Position numbers and translations under genes: made by a program. This document shows positions 34,953 through 42,731 of a stretch of 50,480 nt of DNA, piece by piece (positions within the stretch are counted from its first letter, which is position 1; each line of letters begins with the position of its first letter). This DNA comes from Bacteroidales bacterium. Its GTDB lineage: Bacteria > Bacteroidota > Bacteroidia > Bacteroidales > UBA10428. The notes under the pieces were generated by a model. The model did no database searches and was not told where the DNA came from. It saw only the letters and a list, made by a program, of their open reading frames with translations. Location of the stretch: assembly GCA_035299085.1 (NCBI GenBank), contig DATGXG010000042.1, positions 1 through 50,480 of the forward strand, given 5' to 3'.

Positions 34953-35192
34953 ATGGAAATTATTCACTTCAAATCAAAATCTGAGAATATACCGGTATTT
35001 GGATTTACAAGTATTTATGTCAAGAATTATATTTGTAAGAGTAATCACTTGAAATTGACCTTTCTCGATCAAGAGTTTGCCATGGCTTCGATTACCGTTA
35101 AAAAAGGATCTGCTTATCCTATTGAGGCTATGAAATCAATATTTTTTGAGACTCAGGGTGAATGCAGCGTTGAATATGAACTAAGAAAATAA
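34953..35192 (+). CDS. Orphan phage protein, 79 aa
   Basis: The product MEIIHFKSKSENIPVFGF... is a small, mixed alpha/beta protein transcribed divergently from the phage operon and towards attR. No HTH or other domain is recognised. Divergent placement opposite the early operon is where a lysogeny regulator would be expected, but nothing in the sequence shows DNA binding. It is preceded by very AT-rich DNA. Confidence 0.6.
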   Translation: MEIIHFKSKSENIPVFGFTSIYVKNYICKSNHLKLTFLDQEFAMASITVKKGSAYPIEAMKSIFFETQGECSVEYELRK

Positions 35193-35216
35193 ACGCCTGT
35201 TTTCCGGCGATAATTG

Positions 35217-35286
35217 TACAAATCTGTACATTTACAAAGTGAGAAAAAGCACTTTTATAGATAAACGCACAAATCCGTGCTTTTAC
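35217..35286. repeat. Two related dyad repeats in the attP arm
   Basis: TACAAATCTGTACATTTAC (35217-35235) and CACAAATCCGTGCTTTTAC (35268-35286) align with four differences, 51 bp apart. In each copy the halves are complementary (TGTAC/GTACA, GCAC/GTGC), and covarying changes preserve the dyad. The second runs into the 33-bp arm repeat. They are candidate binding sites for excisionase, integrase or a regulator. Confidence 0.55.
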
Positions 35287-35313
35287 CGAAACCTTAAACT
35301 ATCCTTGAACCGG
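35281..35313 (+). repeat. Right 33-bp direct repeat, probable integrase arm-type site
   Basis: This copy differs at 3 of 33 positions from the left copy at 13119-13151 and lies 36 bp inside attR in the same orientation. In the excised circle the two copies would flank the attP core on opposite sides. Confidence 0.7.
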
Positions 35314-35318
35314 GGCAT

Positions 35319-35351
35319 AAAAAAAGGGTTCCAATATCTTCTGAAACCCTT
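35319..35351 (-). terminator. Phage-supplied terminator for tRNA-Arg
   Basis: On the minus strand the 7-bp stem AAGGGTT / AACCCTT is followed by a run of T residues, directly after the tRNA 3' end. The sequence lies on the phage side of the attachment core, so the prophage replaces the displaced host terminator. Confidence 0.65.
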
Positions 35352-35399
35352 GTGACCCCGACAGGACTCAAACCTGTAACCTTCTGATCCGTAGTCAGA
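35350..35399. repeat. attR: 50-bp attachment repeat within tRNA-Arg
   Basis: This is identical to attL at 12980-13029. It covers the tRNA from the 3' side of the anticodon stem to the discriminator base, so insertion leaves an intact tRNA gene on this side. Confidence 0.95.
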
Positions 35400-35426
35400 T
35401 GCTCTATTCAATTAAGCTACGGGGCC
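35353..35426 (-). tRNA. tRNA-Arg (anticodon ACG)
   Basis: The 74-nt cloverleaf reads from 35426: acceptor GGCCCCG paired with CGGGGTC (one G-U), D arm GCTT/GAGC, anticodon stem TCTGA/TCAGA with loop CTACGGA, a 5-nt variable loop and T arm ACAGG TTTGAGT CCTGT. The discriminator base is A; CCA is not encoded. Its 3' part is the prophage attachment site. Confidence 0.95.
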
Positions 35427-35645
35427 ATTATTGAGGCTGCAAATATAGAAAAATCCTGAAAACTATAAACAATTTTTGTGGATGAGTAAATCATTAAAAA
35501 AGAAATTACTGAAAGCCATGACAACAATCATTCACTTAAAAACCAGCCTTATTGATCAATGAATTAAGTCACTTTATGGAATCTGACAGTTATTAAACAA
35601 ATGAAATAGATATATTTATATTCTGATGACAGAAGCCCTTGAACG

Positions 35646-37886
35646 ATGAACCCTAAACTTTCTGCTCTCTGTATATTTATTTGCGCTTTTTTAACCCAAT
35701 CACCGGCTCAAAGCTGGCGCCAGCAACAGATTATAACAGGTACCAAAAACCTGGGAAAATCATTTGACTATGACGGCAAAAAATTAATAGCGACAGATTA
35801 CAATCAGGCTTGTATCTTTCAATGGCAGGATACAGGCTGGGTTAAGAAATACACTCTGTCTATGCCGGTTGAAGATACTACGTTATCTGCTGCCATTTTC
35901 TGGGATTGTGCCATACTTGGCGCTCCCGATCAGAATTTGGCCCATGTGTTCCAATATAACGGATCTGGTTGGGATGACGTCAAAATTCTTGAGCCGGATA
36001 ACCTTGCGGAATCAGATCAGTTTGGTTACGCAGTCAAAATGGATTACAATTTTATTTTTGTTAGTTCCATTTATGATGATGAAGGTGCCGGGGATTGCGG
36101 TTCAGTTTATGTTTATCAGAGAAACGGTTCGGATTGGAATCCGTTGCAGAAACTGGTACCTTCCGGCGCACATAAAACAAGTCGTTTTGGATTATGCATG
36201 GCTCTCAGTGGAACTAGTCTGATTATCGGATCGGATAGTGCAACGTATTTCTTTCGTTGGGACGGAATTCAATGGATTGAACAAACCATAGCAACTGTCC
36301 CTGGCCTTTCAGTAGCGATTTCAGGAGATAAAGCCTTGGTCGGATCACTATATGATTCGGGTGAGGGTGTAAACGATGATTGTATATATTCATTTTGGTT
36401 GAATAACTACCAATCAGCATGGATCATGGCAAACAATGGACGGATTAGCCAAATAGGTAATCAGGTAGCTGTAAGTCCGGAATTTCGTTTGGTAGGAAAT
36501 GGAACTCAGGTTCATAAGATATACACTGCCAGTGGCGATTGGTACTATACTGATATCATAGATCTGGATTATAGCGGTGATATCATGATTTCATACCATA
36601 TGATCCTGATCAGTGACCCTTCGTATTGTAAAGAACCGATTCCCGGGGAAAAGGTCCAGACGGGAGCGCTCTATTGTTACTTCCTGAAATTTAATCCATA
36701 TATAGACTTTCACTCAATTCCTACTATGATATATGGAGATCCTCCCTTTAATTATCAGGTCAGTCCTGTATGCACCGTTACTTCAAGTGATGAGAGTATT
36801 GCGAAAATAGAAGGCAGTAAAATAAAAATCATTGGTGCAGGTACCTGTGACATTGTGGCTACCTATGAAGAAGATACAATTTACCTGACAGAAAAAAAAT
36901 CACAAAAGCTCACCGTTAATAAATCTCCCCTGTTTATCCAGGCTGATAATAAAAGCAGAGAGTACTTCAGCAAGAACCCTGAATTTACTTTGTCATTTTC
37001 TTCTTTCAAAAATGGTGATGATATAAATGATCTTGAGGAACTGCCTGTTTTAATATGTTCTGCTGATTCTTCGAGCAATGCCGGTTTATATCCGATTGAA
37101 CTGTCAGGTGGTACTGATAAAAATTATAATTTCGAATTCACAAATGGTACTCTTGAAGTTACCAAAGCGCCGTTGCAAATTAAGGCAGATGATATCTCTA
37201 AAACTTACGGCAGTGAAAATCCGGAATTCACATGGTCAATCACGGGATTTAAAAACAATGAAGATACTTCCGTGCTGGATCAATTACCTATAATCGCCTG
37301 TAATGAAACCGTATTATCCCGCGTCGGCACTTACTCTCTGAGGCCTGAACTGGGCTCCGATAATAATTATAATTTTGAATATATCACCGGGGTGCTGACA
37401 ATAAATAAAGCACTGGTTTCGGTCCGGGTAAGGGATACAAGCAGAAATTACGGAGAAGAAAATCCTGATTTTGAAATGGAATTTAATGGTTTTGTCAATA
37501 ATGAAGATAAATCAGTTATTGATCTTTTACCCAGGGCATATTGCACGGCTAATATTCAGTCAGCACCCGGTACTTATCCTATTATTATATTAAAAGGAGT
37601 CGATCCTGACTACGAATTCAATTATACCAATGGGGTGCTAACAGTCAATCCCCTTGTCGGAAATGCAAATTATACTGAAAACGAAATCAATGTCTGGCCA
37701 AATCCCACATCGGGGAAATTATTTATCAGGAATGCCGGAATTAAGGAAGTTACTATTTATTCATCGTCAGGAATACCTGTAAAGAAGAAGAACATTCATT
37801 CAGATTTTATCGACATAAGTGATCTCCCAGCGGGTATATACTATATCCTCATTGGAAAACATTCATTTAAAATTCTGAGACAATAG
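35646..37886 (+). CDS. Secreted FG-GAP-like propeller / MBG-domain protein with T9SS sorting signal
   Basis: The 746-aa protein has a signal peptide (LSALCIFICAFLTQSPAQS) and an N-terminal propeller of FG-GAP/integrin-like repeats (for example SDQFGYAVKMDYNFIFVSS, about 20-340). Three MBG-type beta domains follow, each beginning around K.YG.ENPEF...GF.N.ED (about 425, 505, 585). The C-terminal type IX secretion sorting domain (about 675-746) contains VWPNPTSGKLFI and LPAGIYYI. It should be exported across the outer membrane and exposed or released. Substrate or partner unknown. It is convergent with the GH43 gene. Confidence 0.82.
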   Translation: MNPKLSALCIFICAFLTQSPAQSWRQQQIITGTKNLGKSFDYDGKKLIATDYNQACIFQWQDTGWVKKYTLSMPVEDTTLSAAIFWDCAILGAPDQNLAHVFQYNGSGWDDVKILEPDNLAESDQFGYAVKMDYNFIFVSSIYDDEGAGDCGSVYVYQRNGSDWNPLQKLVPSGAHKTSRFGLCMALSGTSLIIGSDSATYFFRWDGIQWIEQTIATVPGLSVAISGDKALVGSLYDSGEGVNDDCIYSFWLNNYQSAWIMANNGRISQIGNQVAVSPEFRLVGNGTQVHKIYTASGDWYYTDIIDLDYSGDIMISYHMILISDPSYCKEPIPGEKVQTGALYCYFLKFNPYIDFHSIPTMIYGDPPFNYQVSPVCTVTSSDESIAKIEGSKIKIIGAGTCDIVATYEEDTIYLTEKKSQKLTVNKSPLFIQADNKSREYFSKNPEFTLSFSSFKNGDDINDLEELPVLICSADSSSNAGLYPIELSGGTDKNYNFEFTNGTLEVTKAPLQIKADDISKTYGSENPEFTWSITGFKNNEDTSVLDQLPIIACNETVLSRVGTYSLRPELGSDNNYNFEYITGVLTINKALVSVRVRDTSRNYGEENPDFEMEFNGFVNNEDKSVIDLLPRAYCTANIQSAPGTYPIIILKGVDPDYEFNYTNGVLTVNPLVGNANYTENEINVWPNPTSGKLFIRNAGIKEVTIYSSSGIPVKKKNIHSDFIDISDLPAGIYYILIGKHSFKILRQ

Positions 37887-37942
37887 GAATTTCACTTAAT
37901 GATTGCTTCTTTTCCCTGTCCTTTCTTATCAATATAATCATT

Positions 37943-39478
37943 TTAATAAATGAATTTCCATTCATCAAACAAAAAATCCTCGCCATTAAATACAAAATAG
38001 ATATTACCTATTCCTTTATCTATTTTCAGTGCTATTTTCTTCGAGAGTGTAGTCCATTCCTTCTCATCACATTTAAGGGAAACAATAGGAGTACCTTTCA
38101 TATTATTTACATACACATCAATTCTACCTTTCCCTTTCACCCTGGCTTCGAATTTGCCAGGAATATGGTTGCTAAAATCGGCTCCTCGCACCATGAGACA
38201 TTCTTTGTCTGCTTTTCCTTTGGCTGCCATGTTGCCCGCATTACCGACAGCTTCGAACCGGACTTGCCCCGAAGTGCCAGCGGTAGTTTCTGCTTGCTGA
38301 AGAACGAATGGATTTAAAGGGTTAAGTTGTGAAGGACCTTTAAAAGTTGCTTTGACCATGGGGATATTTACATCTTTCCCTTCATCTACCTGCATTTCTT
38401 CGATACACACATTACGAAAGCCACCTTTCGTGCCAAAATAATCCTGTAAATACATGGCATGGTAAGCCAGATAATATTTCTCTTTGTATTTGAAAAAGTG
38501 AGTGTGGTTGTTTGTATAAGGCCCTACGTTAACATCGCCGGTATTCTTAAAGTAATTATCGCGATACTTCCAACTGGCCGAGTCTAACGGTGTTTTACTC
38601 GTCATATAACACATACTGCATTGGGTTGATTTTTCTGTATTCGTATAAGGCCATTCAGTGCGTTGTTCCCAACTCGTATTATAGGTATAAACCCATGTAC
38701 CATTGATAAAGTTAAGGTCGCTTGCCTCAAAAAAATAGGGAGCGGGTATCCTGGCAATCTCGCTTGCCAAACTGATCATATCTGATCCTAATTTGACCAT
38801 TCTGGAATTATCCGGCATATATTTCGTTTTAGGCTTTCCGCCTCCAAAAGCAAGCCAACCTGTACCTTGGTCGTCAATCACAACTCCGGGATCGAAGGGA
38901 GCTTCCACATCCACTCCGGGGACCGAACGGTCGACTATGTTCTTTCCCAATGGGTCACTCCACGGGCCAACAGGAGAGGTGGAAGTAAGTACGGCTGAAC
39001 CGATGCCGCTATTGGAATAATACAAATAAAAGTGTGTCTTACCATCTGCTTCCTGTCTGGATGTTATGGAAGGTGCCCAGGAATTTTGACTCCATGGTGC
39101 CAGCTCGGAAGTATTTATGAGACCATGATAGGTCCAGTTGACCATATCATCGGAAGACATCATAACCAGTGAACGGATCTTTTCGTATGAATTTCTCCCA
39201 TCCTTTCCAACATGCTCATACTGCTGATGATCATTCGTGGCATACACATAAATTCTACCATTGTATTCTACAGCTGTCGGGTCGGCAGTAAACATAAAAT
39301 CTAATAATGGATTCGCATTATCAGAGCTAAGTTTCGGCGAAACTTTTGAGAATTTTTCTTCCAGGTTTTCTTTAACTACTGTCGGATTACCTGCATTCGT
39401 CTGAGGTTTTGCGAATTCTGAACCACCCAGAAAAGCCATAACAGCGACTGTACTTAACCATACTTTTTTTCTAAACAT
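37943..39478 (-). CDS. Glycoside hydrolase family 43 enzyme with C-terminal CBM6-like module
   Basis: The 511-aa exported protein has a five-bladed GH43 domain (about 55-380). It shows the ADPTAVEYNGRIYVYAT nucleophile/base region, APFDPGVVIDD and PYFFEASDLNFING with the likely acid Glu. A C-terminal beta-sandwich (about 390-511; QAETTAGTSGQVRFE, then KGKGRIDVYV) fits CBM6. Likely activity is arabinofuranosidase/xylosidase-type release from a plant-like polysaccharide; exact specificity cannot be read from the sequence. It is the last gene of the carbohydrate locus. Confidence 0.85.
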   Translation of the reverse strand: MFRKKVWLSTVAVMAFLGGSEFAKPQTNAGNPTVVKENLEEKFSKVSPKLSSDNANPLLDFMFTADPTAVEYNGRIYVYATNDHQQYEHVGKDGRNSYEKIRSLVMMSSDDMVNWTYHGLINTSELAPWSQNSWAPSITSRQEADGKTHFYLYYSNSGIGSAVLTSTSPVGPWSDPLGKNIVDRSVPGVDVEAPFDPGVVIDDQGTGWLAFGGGKPKTKYMPDNSRMVKLGSDMISLASEIARIPAPYFFEASDLNFINGTWVYTYNTSWEQRTEWPYTNTEKSTQCSMCYMTSKTPLDSASWKYRDNYFKNTGDVNVGPYTNNHTHFFKYKEKYYLAYHAMYLQDYFGTKGGFRNVCIEEMQVDEGKDVNIPMVKATFKGPSQLNPLNPFVLQQAETTAGTSGQVRFEAVGNAGNMAAKGKADKECLMVRGADFSNHIPGKFEARVKGKGRIDVYVNNMKGTPIVSLKCDEKEWTTLSKKIALKIDKGIGNIYFVFNGEDFLFDEWKFIY

Positions 39479-39520
39479 GCTTTTTTTATTTTATTTAATA
39501 AACGTTGTTCTATTTCTCTG

Positions 39521-41470
39521 TCATGGCAGCGGAGTCAAAGATGCTGCAAAACCTCCCCTTCGGAGCATTTTTACTTCTACAGAGCTGGATTGGTTTACAA
39601 CAAGATATTGCGTTTTAAAAGCTTGGTCGTAATTGCCGTCTGAAATAAGGGTGAGTTTATAATTGACATTCTGTGGCAGAAAATTGAATTTTAAGGTTTT
39701 CGTTTTTTCAATGTTTTCACTGCTGATTCCACCAATATACCATGAGCTGCCTTTTTGTCTGGCAATAATTACGTCCCGGCCGGGAAATCCATCCAGCAAT
39801 TTGATATTATCCCATGCATTTGGAACATCTCTCAGGAAATTTTTTGCTGCATCCGGTAGTTCATAATAGCCTTCGGGACGATCGGCCATGTGTTGAAAGC
39901 CTGATTCGAACAACACACTGAGTGCAAGCTCATGTCCGTATGAAGTAACATGTGGGTATTGGGAATTGGTGAAAGTTACCGGCGTATAATCCATTGCACC
40001 AACTACATTACGTGTAAACGGAAGAATTGTATTGTGTTCAGGAGCGGGAATCGTAAATTCAGGACCATTATTGTACCATTCGGCTCCGCGTACACCCTCG
40101 TATGTCATCAGGTTAGGATAGGTTCTTGACCATCCGCGGGGAACCAGACAGCCATGAAAATAAACCATCATATGGAAGCGGGCAGCGTCTTCGAGAATAT
40201 CAATATAGTAATTAATCATGTCCTGCTTTTCACTTTCGAAGAAATCAATTTTAACACCCACAACTCCCAATTTTTGCAATTTGGTAAATTCTTCTATCCT
40301 GTTTTCATGCGTAAGCATACGGTCTTTAGGAGTTGCCGAAACCCAATTGAAGTCGCCTCCTGAATTGTACCACATTAATGGTTTTATACCTTTGGAAGTA
40401 ATGTATTTAAGAGCATCTTCAAGGTTTCCGCCATTGCCCATAGCATCCCACTCCCAGTCCAGCAGAGTGTAAGGCCACGACATGGAGGCTGCCAGATCAG
40501 CAAACTCACATACCACCTTGAAATCTTTTGTTCCATGGTTATTCGACCAGTAATTCCAGGACACTTTGCCGGGTTTTATCCAGTCAGTTTGGGCAACCAC
40601 AGAAGCAGGACTCACATCATCGACCAGCGTTGATTCCACTATGTCAGCCAAACTGCCAACGATAATAACACGCCAGGGCGATTTCCAGGGCAGATTAATT
40701 GTTGGCTGGACTTCTCCTTTTTCGCGGCCGTTCCATTTGTCGGGGAATGTGAGCTTGTAGACTGTTTTTTGACCCCAGTTAGAGAGTTTTGTGCCACAAT
40801 AAGTGCGGTTTACATCGGATTCGTGGATCAGGTACCAGCATGATTTATCAGGGGTATTGAACAATGCCGGATAGCCCCAGTCCCTTTGTTCATTTCCGTC
40901 TTTCATGGTAATATAAAGCCCTTCATTGGCCGGATTGAACCTTTCCAACCACCGTTTGGTACTATCGGGTATTAAATAAGCTGTAAATTCATCTTTCACC
41001 ACAAATGTTCCTTCTATTTCAGGAAACTCATACCTAAATGCAATACCATCATTATAAGCACGGATAATGAGGTTTAATTTGGCCTTGGCAGGATTTTCAA
41101 AATATACCACCACTTCGTTTGCCGAATTTCTGCAAACAGATTTTTTTCCGTGCAGCGCAGTATAATTATCATTAACTACAGTTGGTTTACCGGCTTTCAA
41201 AAATGAAAGATTAGTATAAAAATCCTGGTCGCTGCGTGAAAGTCCAAGGTTGATGGAAGGAATTACTTCCGAAACTTTACCATTTTCGGTATAGTTCACA
41301 CATAAATACCAATTCCCAACGGTTTTATTTTGTTCGCAGAAAAGCGAAACATTAATTTTATTGTTCGGCGACACAACCGAAACCATCTGGCTAATTGCAA
41401 GATTGAAACTGTTCAGTATTAACGCTGAAACTATAAATAGTCTCATTAATTGAAAGGTTTTAACCTCCAT
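39521..41470 (-). CDS. Glycoside hydrolase family 97 (alpha-galactosidase/alpha-glucosidase)
   Basis: The 649-aa protein with a signal peptide has the three GH97 parts. The N-terminal beta-supersandwich (about 25-290) contains NKINVSLFCEQ, AYNDGIAFRYEFP and WKSPWRVIIVG. The (beta/alpha)8 barrel contains NYWSNNHGTKDF, LDWEWDAMGNG and GVKIDFFESEKQD. A C-terminal all-beta domain follows. The Asp of VKIDFF sits where the nucleophile of retaining GH97 alpha-galactosidases lies, which favours a retaining enzyme (inference). Periplasmic location is expected. It is flanked by GH43 enzymes in the same orientation. Confidence 0.88.
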   Translation of the reverse strand: MEVKTFQLMRLFIVSALILNSFNLAISQMVSVVSPNNKINVSLFCEQNKTVGNWYLCVNYTENGKVSEVIPSINLGLSRSDQDFYTNLSFLKAGKPTVVNDNYTALHGKKSVCRNSANEVVVYFENPAKAKLNLIIRAYNDGIAFRYEFPEIEGTFVVKDEFTAYLIPDSTKRWLERFNPANEGLYITMKDGNEQRDWGYPALFNTPDKSCWYLIHESDVNRTYCGTKLSNWGQKTVYKLTFPDKWNGREKGEVQPTINLPWKSPWRVIIVGSLADIVESTLVDDVSPASVVAQTDWIKPGKVSWNYWSNNHGTKDFKVVCEFADLAASMSWPYTLLDWEWDAMGNGGNLEDALKYITSKGIKPLMWYNSGGDFNWVSATPKDRMLTHENRIEEFTKLQKLGVVGVKIDFFESEKQDMINYYIDILEDAARFHMMVYFHGCLVPRGWSRTYPNLMTYEGVRGAEWYNNGPEFTIPAPEHNTILPFTRNVVGAMDYTPVTFTNSQYPHVTSYGHELALSVLFESGFQHMADRPEGYYELPDAAKNFLRDVPNAWDNIKLLDGFPGRDVIIARQKGSSWYIGGISSENIEKTKTLKFNFLPQNVNYKLTLISDGNYDQAFKTQYLVVNQSSSVEVKMLRRGGFAASLTPLP

Positions 41471-41569
41471 GATATTTTCCTTTTATGTTGGAACGAATTA
41501 ATTTATAAATTTTTCAATCATAAAAATCAACTGGATTAAGCTATGTATAACACGACAAATACCAATTGA

Positions 41570-42610
41570 TCACTTAAAAAATTTGTTGATCTCCCAACGA
41601 TCTTTCCACTGAATTTCGATAGAATCTCCTTCAAAAATTATCGGAAGCCAGATATAGCGTGAATTAATAAGATCTTTTTTATTCCAGCGGTCGAACATGG
41701 CGATATAGGCATTTTTCTTTCCCTCAATGGGCAGTACATGCGTACTTTGTCCATAAAAAGTTTTATCGGCATCTTTACCAGTGCATGGATTATCACGCAT
41801 CTCCCAATGTCCAAGCATGGAATCGGCTACAGCGTATTTTGCCTGATTAGGATCCCAACCGGTACATGCCGAAGTGACAATATAATATTTACCATTGTAT
41901 TTGAATACAGCAGGCGCTTCCCTGTATTCATTGATAAAATTTCGTGTAAAACGTCCTGAAGGCTTCAGGTAATCGTCTGTCAGTTCGTTGATATACAAAG
42001 TGGCATTATTCTCTGATGAACAAACCTGATAAGCTTTGCCGTTGTCGTCTTTGAAAACCTTCATATCCCGGCTCATCTGTCCATTCGGACGCATAGAACC
42101 GAGATACTTAAACAAACCAACCGGAGAATCACTTATTGCTACCCCGGCAGCCGCTTTGGCATAATCGTGACTGTCCACATGCAACCACATCACAAATTTT
42201 TTCGTCTCTTCGTTATAGATTACTTTCGGACGTTCCAATACATTGGAGAAATGCAGTTCTGAAGCAGTATCTTTTTGTTCCGGGGGCAAAACAATGCCTT
42301 CAAACTTCCAGTCGGTTAAATTGCGCGAAGAGTAACAAGAAACACCACCGGCTTCTGTTCTATAACATTCCCAACTCTGTACTTTGGGATTCCAATAGGT
42401 GGAGTCTCCTTTGTATTCTCCATACCAGTAATAAACTCCGTTGTGATAAAGCAATCCACCACCATGAGCATTAATTGGTTTACCTGAAGTATCGTACCAT
42501 TCCGCACCAGACACAATCATTTCTTCTGCCTGTATTTTTATTTTATTCTGGCCAAAACAAAATGCATGCAGACAAAATGCTCCGATAAAAAAAATAATGA
42601 ATTTTTTCAT
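41570..42610 (-). CDS. GH43-like exported glycoside hydrolase
   Basis: The 346-aa protein has a signal peptide (IIFFIGAFCLHAFCFGQ) and a single five-bladed catalytic domain. The segment INAHGGGLLYHNGVYYWYGEYK is typical of the GH43 galactanase/galactosidase subfamilies (24/34-like). Further signatures are LERPKVIYNEETKKFVMWLH and YREAPAVFKYNGKYYIVTS with the probable acid Glu. It lies between the GH-A and GH97 genes and would act on galactan side chains or backbones (inference). Confidence 0.8.
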   Translation of the reverse strand: MKKFIIFFIGAFCLHAFCFGQNKIKIQAEEMIVSGAEWYDTSGKPINAHGGGLLYHNGVYYWYGEYKGDSTYWNPKVQSWECYRTEAGGVSCYSSRNLTDWKFEGIVLPPEQKDTASELHFSNVLERPKVIYNEETKKFVMWLHVDSHDYAKAAAGVAISDSPVGLFKYLGSMRPNGQMSRDMKVFKDDNGKAYQVCSSENNATLYINELTDDYLKPSGRFTRNFINEYREAPAVFKYNGKYYIVTSACTGWDPNQAKYAVADSMLGHWEMRDNPCTGKDADKTFYGQSTHVLPIEGKKNAYIAMFDRWNKKDLINSRYIWLPIIFEGDSIEIQWKDRWEINKFFK

Positions 42611-42731
42611 TTAAACCAGGTTTCAAGTTGTCTTTCACTGAATTTGCTTCTAAAGGAAGTTTTCGTTTTCATAGCTTTAGGATAATTCGAATGTAATTTT
42701 TGAACTCAAAAGCATTCGGTTACTTATTATT

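Larger units (their letters stand above)
12980..35399. mobile_element. Integrated 22.4-kb HK97-type siphovirus prophage in tRNA-Arg(ACG)
   Basis: The element is bounded by a perfect 50-bp direct repeat in tRNA-Arg. It carries a tyrosine integrase at the left end and a minus-strand operon running from early genes (34.6 kb) through terminase, portal, protease, capsid, head-tail joining, tail tube, chaperone, tape measure, baseplate and tail tip to holin, glycosyltransferase and cargo genes. The module order is that of a tailed phage with a long non-contractile tail. It is short for such a phage, and no endolysin or CI-type repressor is recognised, so functionality is uncertain. Confidence 0.95.
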
